64,000 nt of DNA, from the NCBI GenBank assembly GCA_027660625.1, contig JAQDNC010000005.1:62001-126000 (forward strand), read 5' to 3'. A program made the translations under genes and the position numbers. The stretch comes from Coriobacteriaceae bacterium AM100-PB1-1D-6A (GTDB lineage Bacteria > Actinomycetota > Coriobacteriia > Coriobacteriales > Coriobacteriaceae). Below are positions 33,019 through 40,883 of this stretch, piece by piece (positions within the stretch are counted from its first letter, which is position 1; each line of letters begins with the position of its first letter). Under the pieces are notes generated by a model. It made no database searches. It worked only from the letters and a program-made list of their open reading frames with translations, and was not told where the DNA came from.

Positions 33019-33969
33019 ATGCATGATTCGGTAAAGAAGCTCAAGATTCAGCTTATTGGAGCGGCGCTGACCGTCGTCGTCTCGGCGGTAGCGCTTTCTG
33101 CAACTACCTACGCATGGTTTGTCACGAATAGTAGAGTTCATGCGACTACCAGCACCATTTCAGCTCAAGCGAATGGCATGGTGCTCCAAATCGTTGAGGG
33201 TGACACACCCGACCACGGCTCCGACACCTCCACGGTCGCTTCCGCAGCCGGTCACGAGATTAGCCCTTCATCGACGAACGATGCCAAAAACTGGTACGTT
33301 CCCCAAAGCTGGCAGGGCGTTAACGTGAGCACCTATCAAAAGGTCGACACATCCATTTCGGGTGAGGCTCCCGGCAAGTACACCATTCAAGGCAACGATT
33401 ACTATGCATTTACCGCTGCGAATTACACGCTGTATACCGTAGCGAACACGGGCATTGCCGACGTGTATTTGGACGCGAGCAACGGCTCGCCCATAACGAT
33501 TACGCAGCATGGCGGCACGCAGAAATGGTTCGACAAAATCAAAGGGAGCTTGCGCGTCGGCATTGTAATCAACGGCGAGCTGCGCGTTGTCTATGCGCCA
33601 ACTGCTCCCTCGACAATCGATACGGGTAACGATGTGATTGCCGTTGCAGGGTGGTCGTGCGTTGACTCTGAATCTCTGAGCAAGGTTGTTACTCCTACAT
33701 ATTTGCACCTTTCTGGCGCCGATTCGCTCGATCAGAACGGCGATAACTGGGGTGCCACGAAAGCGGGCGAAGGCTACATTAGGCCGAGCGGCAACGCGCA
33801 AAAGGTCGCTTCGAACGTCGATTACAACGGCACGAACATGAAAGTTGCCGTTTGGATGGAAGGCACCGACAGCGATTGTCAGAATATGTCTGGCCTCGAT
33901 GTGGGCGAAGTAAGCCCGACCTTTGACGTAACGGTCAGCTTGGTTGGCATCGTAGCTGATTCAAGGTAG
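33019..33969 (+). CDS. SipW-type signal peptide exported protein
   Basis: This 316-residue protein has the same plan: cytoplasmic start M-H-D-S-V-K-K-L-K-I-Q, hydrophobic helix, S-A-T-T-Y-A-W-F-V-T-N-S (about 27-38), a long Thr/Asp-rich mature region, and the C-terminal V-A-V-W-M-E-G-T-D-S-D-C motif followed by a final beta-strand (F-D-V-T-V-S-L-V-G). A GGAGGGAGG site precedes the ATG. The N-terminal 45 residues are strikingly like the 32167 protein (A-W-F-V-T-N-S shared), so these are recent duplicates with diverged mature parts. No LPxTG anchor is seen. Confidence 0.78.
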   Translation: MHDSVKKLKIQLIGAALTVVVSAVALSATTYAWFVTNSRVHATTSTISAQANGMVLQIVEGDTPDHGSDTSTVASAAGHEISPSSTNDAKNWYVPQSWQGVNVSTYQKVDTSISGEAPGKYTIQGNDYYAFTAANYTLYTVANTGIADVYLDASNGSPITITQHGGTQKWFDKIKGSLRVGIVINGELRVVYAPTAPSTIDTGNDVIAVAGWSCVDSESLSKVVTPTYLHLSGADSLDQNGDNWGATKAGEGYIRPSGNAQKVASNVDYNGTNMKVAVWMEGTDSDCQNMSGLDVGEVSPTFDVTVSLVGIVADSR

Positions 33970-33997
33970 TGTAAACGCTGCTAGCAACTTTCATCAA

Positions 33998-34040
33998 AGA
34001 CGAGGGCCAGTTCAGGTTTGAACTGGCCCTCGTCTCGTTT
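33998..34040 (+). terminator. Terminator after exported-protein gene
   Basis: Perfect 17-bp stem AGACGAGGGCCAGTTCA (33998-34014) / TGAACTGGCCCTCGTCT (34019-34035), then CGTTT. Confidence 0.85.
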
Positions 34041-34064
34041 ATGTCAATATTGGTTCGGCTATAG

Positions 34065-34175
34065 CCCGTACACCTCAACCATGGCTTCGCCGATGCGGTG
34101 GGGTACGCCGGTGACATGACCAGGCAGTCGTTCTGGTTCAATAAGGGCTATCTGGAGCACATTCTGGGGCTGTAG
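34065..34175 (+). pseudogene. Possible C-terminal coding remnant
   Basis: A short frame ending at TAG 34175 reads N-H-G-F-A-D-A-V-G-Y-A-G-D-M-T-R-Q-S-F-W-F-style protein-like sequence with good codon use. There is no start, and an in-frame stop lies at 34062. It looks like the tail of a lost gene; I do not recognise the family. Confidence 0.3.
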
Positions 34176-34208
34176 CCTTCGAGTCGGCAATTCGGCTACT
34201 TGCGCATA

Positions 34209-34267
34209 CTCGATTTACGAGGATTTTCACACTCGATTTTCGAGGAAATCTGGACTCGATTTTCGAG
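34209..34267. repeat. Three palindromic CTCGATTTTCGAG units at exact 23-bp period
   Basis: CTCGATTTACGAG (34209-34221), CTCGATTTTCGAG (34232-34244) and CTCGATTTTCGAG (34255-34267) recur every 23 bases, about two helical turns. They lie just 3' of the minus-strand DUF5710 gene. Confidence 0.75.
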
Positions 34268-34274
34268 CTTTGCC

Positions 34275-34973
34275 TTACAGGTAAATCCCCTCGAACAGGG
34301 CCTTATGGAACTGGGTGTGGTGATCGCGTGCCCAGGTGAAGAGCGCCTGGTCAAAGTTGCCTTGGCTGGCGGGGATGCCATAGACGCCGGTGACTTTCAC
34401 GCGCACGAACTCCAGCGCGGGCAGCTTGTTGATGGCCGTGAGCGCAAACGGCGACGTGGGTTCCTCGAACAGGTAATGGCTGCCTTGCAGCGCGCCGCAG
34501 CCGGTGCAGGTGCTGGCGAGCGATACGGTCTTGGTGGTGCGCGATGTTACGGGCTTGTAGCCGCAGCGCTCGCGCAGGTAGTCGCGAATCTCGGCCGGCA
34601 CGCAGCCCAGCGCGGGGACGATGGCCACGGCGTTGGCGCGGGCGGTGTCGATTGCGATGTGGCCCGCGTCGTCCGTGGCGGGCGCAGCGCTGGGCGCAGC
34701 CTTGCTGCTCGAGTCCTCGGCCGCCCAATACGGAATGCCAAAGGCCGCGACCGTCGTCTGCTCGTGGCACTTCCAACATTCGCGCTTGCCCAGCACCAGG
34801 TAGATGTAGGGCGCGCTGGGGTCGGAGCGATCCACGGCGGGCAGCCACGCGGCAAAGGGCTCGGGGTTGACGCCATCGGGCACGTACCAGATCTTCTTGG
34901 CCCGGTCCCACTTGGCGCCCAGAGCCTTGGCCTCGTCTTTGTGCGAAAAGGGAACATCGAGCTCGGTGCGCAT
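34275..34973 (-). CDS. DUF5710 domain protein with two CxxC zinc-like pairs
   Basis: This 232-residue soluble protein has a DUF5710-like N-terminal module (about 3-45: L-D-V-P-F-S-H-K-D-E-A-K-A-L-G-A-K-W-D then W-Y-V-P-D-G), a small domain often found in plasmid and mobile-element primases or replication proteins. C-W-K-C (near residue 70) and C-T-G-C (near 163) may bind metal. The rest is not recognised. ATG 34973 has AAAGGAG upstream on the minus strand; longer readings to 35042 are not supported. Its role is unknown; the module hints at an origin from a mobile element. Confidence 0.68.
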   Translation of the reverse strand: MRTELDVPFSHKDEAKALGAKWDRAKKIWYVPDGVNPEPFAAWLPAVDRSDPSAPYIYLVLGKRECWKCHEQTTVAAFGIPYWAAEDSSSKAAPSAAPATDDAGHIAIDTARANAVAIVPALGCVPAEIRDYLRERCGYKPVTSRTTKTVSLASTCTGCGALQGSHYLFEEPTSPFALTAINKLPALEFVRVKVTGVYGIPASQGNFDQALFTWARDHHTQFHKALFEGIYL

Positions 34974-35375
34974 GGCGGCTCCTTTGTGTGGCGTGCGGTG
35001 CATGTGCTCCAAGGATACCCCAGCGCTGGGTGCTCGATGCACGCGGTTGGGGCCGGCGGTGTTTGAACTGGCGGCCGGTGGCGCCTGCTGTCTTAACGAG
35101 GCGATTGCGGCGTGGCGTGCGGTCGCTGGATGGATGCTTCGACTGTCTAAGAAGTCGCGGGGTGTTTTGGCGGGGGCGTGCCGTCAAGCGTTTGGGCAAG
35201 TGCATGGTCAGCTTTTGGTCAGTTGAGCGGCAACCTTGCCAAAAGCTTGACGGATTTGCAGCTAGACGTCGACGAATGAGCATTTTGGACGCGCCGCGGC
35301 GAAAAACCGCCGATCGTTTGTCGAAAACTTAGCGGGACCGCAAACGGCCGCCGACGCGCGTGCTATCTTCGCGCC
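34974..35375. other. Divergent intergenic region with imperfect palindrome
   Basis: CGTCAAGCGTTTGGGCAAG (35182-35200) pairs imperfectly with CTTGCCAAAAGCTTGACG (35235-35252). Bases 35181-35222 match 18386-18426 upstream of the AbiEi-like gene over most positions, including both TTTGG words and the closing GGTCAG. No gene is seen. Confidence 0.5.
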
Positions 35376-36479
35376 ATGAGGTACTTTATCGTTTCACATA
35401 ATGCTGCACTGGCGCTTTTGGCGCACATGCCGAACCCTCGCTTTGGGGATTCGGAACCAGAGGTCGTGTCGATCGCGGGCGCCTGCGCGCTCTTGGATCA
35501 AGAAGCGCAGGAGGTTATCGATCGCTATGACCTGGGGGTCGAAACGCTGGATTTGCTGGTGCCGTCGCGCGCCGACCGTCGGCGGAGCCAGCACGTTAAG
35601 ACGCACCTGTGTACCAACGAGCTCCCGGCGGGTTCGTTTATCTCGCTGGGCCACTGGATGGGCGACCTGGATGCATACGTGTGCTCTCCCGAGCTGGCGT
35701 TTTTGCAGGCTGCGCACGATGGCGATGCGGCGGCGGCCATCTATGCCGGCTATGCCATGACATCGGACTATCGGCTGGATAACCTTGCTCCCGGTGGGGT
35801 GACCAGCAGGGATGCGGGCATGCGCGATGGTAAGCTTACGACTAGGGAACTCATCGCGGCGTATCTTGACCGGGCGTCAAAGGTGAGAGGCGCCGCCAAA
35901 GCAAAAGCGTTGCTTCCGTATGTGGTGGAGGGCTCGCGATCTCCAAGGGAGTCGGGGCTTTGCATGTTTATGTCGCTGCCTGCGCGCTACGGCGGGTATG
36001 CATTGGGCAAGGCTGAGCTCAACAAGAAGGTCTTCATCCGCGATGGATACAACGATGGGCGCAATCGCAGGCTGCGCGTGTTGGAGCGCACGCCCGACAT
36101 CACGCTTACGGCGAAAGCAGAGGTGAGCCTGGATAAAGTAAGGGATGGCTTGCTGCCCGAGGTGCTTACCGCGATGGTCGATTATGACAGCGATGCCATT
36201 CATGACGGACGCGAGAAAATTCACAAGGATGCCGAGCGCCGCAACGAGCTGCAGATGCTCAATGGGGTGGCGTACTTTACCGTGACGACTGACCAGGCGA
36301 GCGACTATGAAAAGCTCGTTCGCCTGTGCGAGCGCATCCGACGCAAGCTGCATCGTCGCAAGCGGCCCATATTTTACAAGCCTATGACTGAGGAAGCGCA
36401 GTATTTGGCACAGGCGCGCCTCGAGACAAAGCGGTTTAAGCTCTGGCAGACCGTTATTGAGGCGCATCAGCATTGGTAA
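35376..36479 (+). CDS. Uncharacterised protein with nuclease-like C-terminal region
   Basis: This is a 367-residue soluble protein of unknown family. The C-terminal third has M-V-D-Y-D-S-D-A-I-H followed by a helix with D-A-E-R-R-N-E-L and a strand V-A-Y-F-T-V-T-T. This is the arrangement of Vsr/DUF559-type PD-(D/E)XK folds (acidic strand, His, then D-x-x-R-x-x-x-L and a strand), though the catalytic Lys/Gln is not obvious. The N-terminal half (1-150) contains conserved-looking L-D-L-L-V-P-S-R and G-D-L-D-A-Y-V-C blocks. It shares an upstream 42-bp motif with the AbiEi-like gene, and a 31-bp-arm palindrome starts 38 bases after its stop. Function is inferred only. Confidence 0.6.
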   Translation: MRYFIVSHNAALALLAHMPNPRFGDSEPEVVSIAGACALLDQEAQEVIDRYDLGVETLDLLVPSRADRRRSQHVKTHLCTNELPAGSFISLGHWMGDLDAYVCSPELAFLQAAHDGDAAAAIYAGYAMTSDYRLDNLAPGGVTSRDAGMRDGKLTTRELIAAYLDRASKVRGAAKAKALLPYVVEGSRSPRESGLCMFMSLPARYGGYALGKAELNKKVFIRDGYNDGRNRRLRVLERTPDITLTAKAEVSLDKVRDGLLPEVLTAMVDYDSDAIHDGREKIHKDAERRNELQMLNGVAYFTVTTDQASDYEKLVRLCERIRRKLHRRKRPIFYKPMTEEAQYLAQARLETKRFKLWQTVIEAHQHW

Positions 36480-36516
36480 GTGGGTCTTTGGCGGCGGAGG
36501 GGGTGCTGCCGTATTG

Positions 36517-36695
36517 AAGGTGAATGGTTTCCCGCGAAGTGAACGAGTGTTTTTGGACCCCCGAAGCATCCACACTTTTTTGGCGCCAAAACCGCAGGAT
36601 TCTAACGACAAAACCGCAGGAAATGAGCCGCCAAAAGTGTCGATGCTTCGGGGGTTCGTTTTGGCTCGTTCACTTCGCGGGAAACCATTCACCTT
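36517..36695. repeat. Large palindromic element, copy 2 (31-bp perfect arms)
   Basis: The arm at 36517-36547 (AAGGTGAATGGTTTCCCGCG...) is exactly complementary to 36665-36695. Inside are CGAAGCATCCACACTTT and AAAGTGTCGATGCTTCG arms and the AAAACCGCAGGA word twice. It matches copy 1 at 15632-15799 in the inner part, while outer arms differ but remain paired. Confidence 0.87.
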
Positions 36696-36737
36696 CGATT
36701 TGCGGGCTGCCCGGATACGGCTACGAGGGCCACATCT

Positions 36738-36930
36738 GGGCCTGATCGAGGCGATCGCTAGGGTTGTTTGGGCGATTTTGGGCCTGATCGAGGCGATCAT
36801 CAGGGCTGTTGGGCGGCTTTGGGCGCTGTTGGGGTGTTTGCCGGCGCTGTCGAGGCGGCATCGGCCTCGTCTGGGATGGTTATTGGAGCTGTCGAGGCGG
36901 TTTGGCTGTTGCGGCGCCCGCTTGGCTTGG
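36738..36930. repeat. Degenerate short repeats
   Basis: GGGCCTGATCGAGGCGATC occurs at 36738-36756 and 36780-36798 (42-base period), then GCTGTCGAGGCGG occurs twice further on (about 36847 and 36888). No gene is supported in 36480-36937. Confidence 0.55.
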
Positions 36931-36936
36931 CGGCGT

Positions 36937-36972
36937 AAAACAAAACAGCCCAGAGGCGAAGCCTCTGGGCTG
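36937..36972 (-). terminator. Terminator of tRNA-Val
   Basis: CAGCCCAGAGGC (36946-36957) / GCCTCTGGGCTG (36961-36972) with a GAA loop; on the minus strand it is followed by TTTTGTTTT. Confidence 0.85.
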
Positions 36973-36980
36973 CGAACATT

Positions 36981-37055
36981 TGGTGGGCGTTAGAAGATTT
37001 GAACTTCTGACCTCTTCCGTGTCAGGGAAGCGCTCTCCCCCTGAGCTAAACGCCC
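36981..37055 (-). tRNA. tRNA-Val (anticodon GAC)
   Basis: Read on the minus strand it starts GGGCGTTTAGCTCAGG and has an anticodon stem CTTCC/GGAAG around loop CTGACAC, giving anticodon GAC (valine). The T-loop is GTTCAAAT, the acceptor stem GGGCGTT pairs with AACGCCC, and CCA is encoded. A terminator follows. Confidence 0.95.
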
Positions 37056-37285
37056 GATCAAGGGTGCGCGAGTGCGCAGGGAATAATATAACGGAGCTCC
37101 CACCCAGTGGCAAGAACTATTTTTTAAAAAGCGGCGATTTGCGACCCTATCCGCCCCGATGCAGTGCGAACAGCACGCGGAAAGTCGCGTTTGTACCCCC
37201 GATGAACTGCACATTCGCGTAAAATAACTCCATTATGGGCAAATGGTGTCCAGGTAGTTTGCAGCACGGCATCTGGGGGAGGGGC

Positions 37286-38170
37286 ATGTCGGACGCGCGT
37301 TCGCTGAAAAAACAGTTCAATCGCATGCTCGCCACGTTGCTGGTGGCCCTTGCTGTTGCCGGAGCCGTAACGTATGCCTGGTACATCTACAACGCCAACC
37401 GCCATATCACCGACGTCAAGATGGCCGCGGGCACGGGCGTTACCTTCCTTATCTCCAACGAGTACGACGGCGAATACAAAACCAATGCCGGTCTGAACTT
37501 TGCGGGCCTGCTCGATCCCGTCTCGACCGACAACGTGCTCAACGGCTTCCAAAAGGTAACGGGCTTTACCGGCGGAACCACGCAGGACTCGCTGTTTGCC
37601 AGCGTGTTTGGCACGGCCGAGCATTCCGACTACTACAAGACCTCCCTGTACCTGGCCACCAACTCGGCCGCGACCGACGTGTACCTGTCGGGCATCGACT
37701 TTACCGAGCAGGATCCGGCAAACCCTATCTCCACCGCCCTGCGCGTGGGGCTGGTCGCCTATGCTCCAGGGCAGGGCGATACCGTTACGGGCCAGTACGT
37801 CTTTGAGGTCTCGGGCGAGCACAATCCCCAGGCGCGCTACAACACGCTCGATGGCAAGGATGCCGGCGAAAACGAGCAGAACCACCTGGTGCTCGACAGC
37901 AGCCGCTCCGACGGCGCCACGGTCCATTTTGACCAGCTGACCAGCGCAAACTTCTGTGACTACAACGAAGACACCGGTATCGTGAGCCTCAAGGAGGCCA
38001 CGACCAAGATCTGCAGCCTGCCCGCTGCCGCCAAGGGCGCCAACCGCAGCACGCCCGTGCGTGTGGATGTGTACGTGTGGCTGGAAGGCTGCGACCCCGA
38101 CTGCACCAACAACCTGGCCGCCACCAGCCTGCAATCGCTGGCGCTGCGCTTTGCCGGCAAGCGTTCGTAA
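37286..38170 (+). CDS. SipW-type signal peptide exported protein, first of the fibre operon
   Basis: This 294-residue protein has N-terminus M-S-D-A-R-S-L-K-K-Q-F-N-R-M, a hydrophobic helix and A-V-T-Y-A-W-Y-I-Y-N (about 26-36) for SipW-type cleavage. The mature region is beta-rich, with a motif V-D-V-Y-V-W-L-E-G-C-D-P-D-C near residue 265 and a final strand L-A-L-R-F-A-G. Two cysteines in the motif could form a disulfide or a crosslink. GGGGAGGGGC precedes the ATG. The next gene begins 11 bases after the stop, and the run continues without large gaps to 46383, so this is the first gene of a roughly 9-kb operon. Confidence 0.8.
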   Translation: MSDARSLKKQFNRMLATLLVALAVAGAVTYAWYIYNANRHITDVKMAAGTGVTFLISNEYDGEYKTNAGLNFAGLLDPVSTDNVLNGFQKVTGFTGGTTQDSLFASVFGTAEHSDYYKTSLYLATNSAATDVYLSGIDFTEQDPANPISTALRVGLVAYAPGQGDTVTGQYVFEVSGEHNPQARYNTLDGKDAGENEQNHLVLDSSRSDGATVHFDQLTSANFCDYNEDTGIVSLKEATTKICSLPAAAKGANRSTPVRVDVYVWLEGCDPDCTNNLAATSLQSLALRFAGKRS

Positions 38171-38181
38171 GGGGGCCGGGG

Positions 38182-39018
38182 ATGAGTACGTCGAACATCA
38201 AAGACATCCTAAGCTCGCGCCGCCGCATGGTTGCTGCGGCCGCATGGATGCTGGTGCTGGTAGCTGCCCTGAGCGCCGCCACCTACGCCTGGTTTAGCAA
38301 CTCGCGCTATACCAACGTGACGCCCGTGGCGCATACGGTAAGCGACGAGAGCTCCGATCTGCAGATTGGCCTTTCGGCCAACGGGCCCTGGGACACGACG
38401 GCCACACTTGCCGCCGCCGACAAGACGCTCTATCCCATCTCGACGTCGGACCTTTCCCGCTTTTGGCGCGGCACGTTCCAAAACGCCGCGGGCATCACGA
38501 CCGACTATGCCGACTGCACCGCGCAGCTGGACGACTATGCCCTTTCGGGCACGCTGTACCTTAAGGGCGGCGACAGCGCCCTCAACGTGTACCTGTATCC
38601 GGGTCAGATGAGTGTGACGAGCGACCCACAGCTGCTGGCCGCACTGCGCCTGGGGCTTGTGATCACGACCCAGTCGGGTACGCAGACGCACATCTTTACC
38701 TGCGACGACCTGGGCAACACCGCAGGCGCCACCAGCAGGCGCACCACCGCGCAAGACGGCGTGGTCGTGGCGGCGGGCGCCTCGGGCTGGACCTACACCG
38801 CCGACCCTGCGCGCGCCATAGGCGCCTACAGCATGGACGGCACCGGTGACACGCCCACGGCGCGCGCGGGCGCCATGCCCATCTGCGCGCTGGCCGCCAA
38901 CGAGGTGGCAAGCGTTCGCTACGTTGTGTACATGGAAGGCTGTGACGCCAATTGCATCGACGAGGCTCAGGCCCGCGATGTGGTGCTGCAGCTTGCCTTT
39001 GCCGCGGCCAAGGCGTAA
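38182..39018 (+). CDS. SipW-type signal peptide exported protein
   Basis: This 278-residue protein has a positively charged start (L-S-S-R-R-R-M), a hydrophobic helix and L-S-A-A-T-Y-A-W-F-S-N-S (about 29-40). The mature domain has Y-L-K-G-G and L-N-V-Y-L-Y-P-G strands and ends with V-R-Y-V-V-Y-M-E-G-C-D-A-N-C and L-Q-L-A-F-A. The two cysteines are at the same spacing as in the previous protein. It lies between other family members with gaps of 11 and 13 bases. Confidence 0.8.
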   Translation: MSTSNIKDILSSRRRMVAAAAWMLVLVAALSAATYAWFSNSRYTNVTPVAHTVSDESSDLQIGLSANGPWDTTATLAAADKTLYPISTSDLSRFWRGTFQNAAGITTDYADCTAQLDDYALSGTLYLKGGDSALNVYLYPGQMSVTSDPQLLAALRLGLVITTQSGTQTHIFTCDDLGNTAGATSRRTTAQDGVVVAAGASGWTYTADPARAIGAYSMDGTGDTPTARAGAMPICALAANEVASVRYVVYMEGCDANCIDEAQARDVVLQLAFAAAKA

Positions 39019-39031
39019 GGGGGCGAGCGAC

Positions 39032-40015
39032 ATGAAAGATCAGAAGCACATGCCAGCAGATAGCTGCGAGGCCAAAACCCAGAGTGAGAGCCCCGCGGCC
39101 CCCTCCAGCGCGTCCGCCGAGCGTGCACACCTCGAGGGCGCTGCCCGCCGCCACGCCCGCCGCGCGCGTGCCTACATCGCGCTCGTTATGGTGGCACTCG
39201 CCGCCACGCTGAGCGCCGCCACCTACGCGTGGTTCACGAACAATATGAAGGTCAACACCAACTCGGTGAGCGTGCACAGCGACACGTCCAAGCTGGTGCT
39301 GGAGCTGGGCGATGCCGATCGCGGCAGCTGGTCGCAGCAGGGCGACGTTTCCCTGACTTCCAACGCGACCGGCGCCGTGACGCTCTACCCGGTCTCGACC
39401 TTTGACCTCAACGGCTTTGCTGCCTGCGCGCAAAACAACTCTGTCGGCGATGCCACGGTGTTTGAGCAAGCAAAAGACAACGGCTCCGCGTTCTACCATG
39501 GCTGGATCGACCTGCGTCCCACCATTACCGGAACGGGCGCCAGCAAAGTAAGGGGCAAGGTCAACCTGTATCTGGCCGAATCGCTGGTCCCACAGGGTGC
39601 CGATGCCGAGCTGCTGCGCGCAGCCCGCGTGGGCATAAAGATCTCGAGCGGCAGCCAGGTGCTCGCCACCAACATCTTTGAGCTCGACGGCTCCGATAGC
39701 GGCCATCGCGACGAGCACCCCGCGACCGCGCCTGTGGGCCTGGCGGGCTACACCGAGGGCATGCTCCTGGGTTGGCAAAACGGCCAGCTTGCTTGCGGTA
39801 CCAACGTAACGCAGGACCCGGCCGCCTTTACGCTGGACACGAGCGAGACGGCCACGCGCCCGCAAAACACGCTTGCCACGCTTGGGCTTGGCCAGACCTA
39901 TCGTTTGGATATCTATTACTACATCGAGGGCACCGATCCCGATAGCGCCGACTATCTCTATCAGGATCCGGGCACCTTGCACCTGGCGCTCTTTGCGACC
40001 TTGGACGGTGAGTAG
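39032..40015 (+). CDS. SipW-type signal peptide exported protein
   Basis: This 327-residue member has a long cytoplasmic N-terminus (about 45 residues, Ser/Ala-rich then R-R-H-A-R-R-A-R) before the helix, and L-S-A-A-T-Y-A-W-F-T-N-N (about 56-67). The C-terminal motif is L-D-I-Y-Y-Y-I-E-G-T-D-P-D-S, with serine instead of cysteine. The mature part shares Y-P-V-S-T-F-D-L and K-V-N-L-Y-L-A-E-type strands with the 38182 protein. The long N-tail may contact the cytoplasmic ATPase or peptidase partners (inference). The next gene starts two bases after the stop. Confidence 0.8.
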   Translation: MKDQKHMPADSCEAKTQSESPAAPSSASAERAHLEGAARRHARRARAYIALVMVALAATLSAATYAWFTNNMKVNTNSVSVHSDTSKLVLELGDADRGSWSQQGDVSLTSNATGAVTLYPVSTFDLNGFAACAQNNSVGDATVFEQAKDNGSAFYHGWIDLRPTITGTGASKVRGKVNLYLAESLVPQGADAELLRAARVGIKISSGSQVLATNIFELDGSDSGHRDEHPATAPVGLAGYTEGMLLGWQNGQLACGTNVTQDPAAFTLDTSETATRPQNTLATLGLGQTYRLDIYYYIEGTDPDSADYLYQDPGTLHLALFATLDGE

Positions 40016-40017
40016 CA

Positions 40018-40824
40018 ATGGCACGTATCATGCCCGACGACCGACGGCCCGTCGCCAACGGCGCCCAGGCGCAAGCCCCCGCGCCCGCCGACACCGACCT
40101 GCGCCGCAAGCTCACCACAACCGTGGTGTTGGTGCTGTTTGCGCTGGTGGCGATAGCCATGGCAACGTTCGCCTGGTTCTCCATCGCCGATAGCGCCAAG
40201 ACCCGCATGCTCATGATCGACGCCAACGCCGACGGCTCGCTGCGCTTTGATCTGGACGAGCACGCCGCATTCGACGAATACGTGCACAGCCTGGGCTTCG
40301 ACCAGATCTCGGCGCGTATCGCCAGCGAAAAGGGCGTGGACATCGATGCGTCCAAGCTCAAGCCCGTCACCACGAGCGACTATCAGACCTTTACCTTCGA
40401 AGACGGCTCCACCGCCGATCCCGCCACCGGCGCCTACCTGGAGTTTACGCTGCATTTTATGGGCAGCACGGACCTGCGCGTGCGCCTGACCGGGCAGGAT
40501 GGCGACGGCGGCGTGTCCGGTACGCGGTTTAGCTCTGACACGCAGGGCATGGCCAGCGCCATGCGTATGAGCTTTACCGCCGACGGTCATACCTGGGTCT
40601 ACAACCCCAACGGGGGTGGGGGCTCATCCGGCGCGGCCACCGTCTTTGGGCTCGGCTCGGGCGAGGCGACCGCGGCCAGCGATATGTTCGACCTGATAAA
40701 AGATACGGACAAGCCGGTAACCGTTCGCATATGGCTCGAGGGAACGGACCCAAATTGCACTAATATGCTAAAGGGAGCTAACTATTCGGTTTCGATGCGC
40801 TTTGAGGGCATCGAGGAACAGTGA
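40018..40824 (+). CDS. SipW-type signal peptide exported protein
   Basis: This 268-residue protein has a 30-residue cytoplasmic lead, a hydrophobic helix (V-L-V-L-F-A-L-V-A-I) and A-M-A-T-F-A-W-F-S-I. The mature part has a helical segment near 80-115, a glycine/serine loop (N-G-G-G-G-S-S-G) and the C-terminal V-R-I-W-L-E-G-T-D-P-N-C followed by S-V-S-M-R-F-E-G. It precedes the signal peptidase gene by 59 bases, the largest gap so far in the operon. Confidence 0.8.
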   Translation: MARIMPDDRRPVANGAQAQAPAPADTDLRRKLTTTVVLVLFALVAIAMATFAWFSIADSAKTRMLMIDANADGSLRFDLDEHAAFDEYVHSLGFDQISARIASEKGVDIDASKLKPVTTSDYQTFTFEDGSTADPATGAYLEFTLHFMGSTDLRVRLTGQDGDGGVSGTRFSSDTQGMASAMRMSFTADGHTWVYNPNGGGGSSGAATVFGLGSGEATAASDMFDLIKDTDKPVTVRIWLEGTDPNCTNMLKGANYSVSMRFEGIEEQ

Positions 40825-40883
40825 TACGCACGGCGGCCACCGGGCCGCGCACGACCTAGACAGACACGGTAGTAAGGGACATC

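Noticed and set aside
34209..34267. CRISPR array
   Set aside because: Units are 13-bp palindromes with 10-bp spacers, only three copies, no cas genes.
36457..36993. 178-residue frame across palindrome and repeats
   Set aside because: Runs through a large inverted repeat, a terminator and into the tRNA; not coding.
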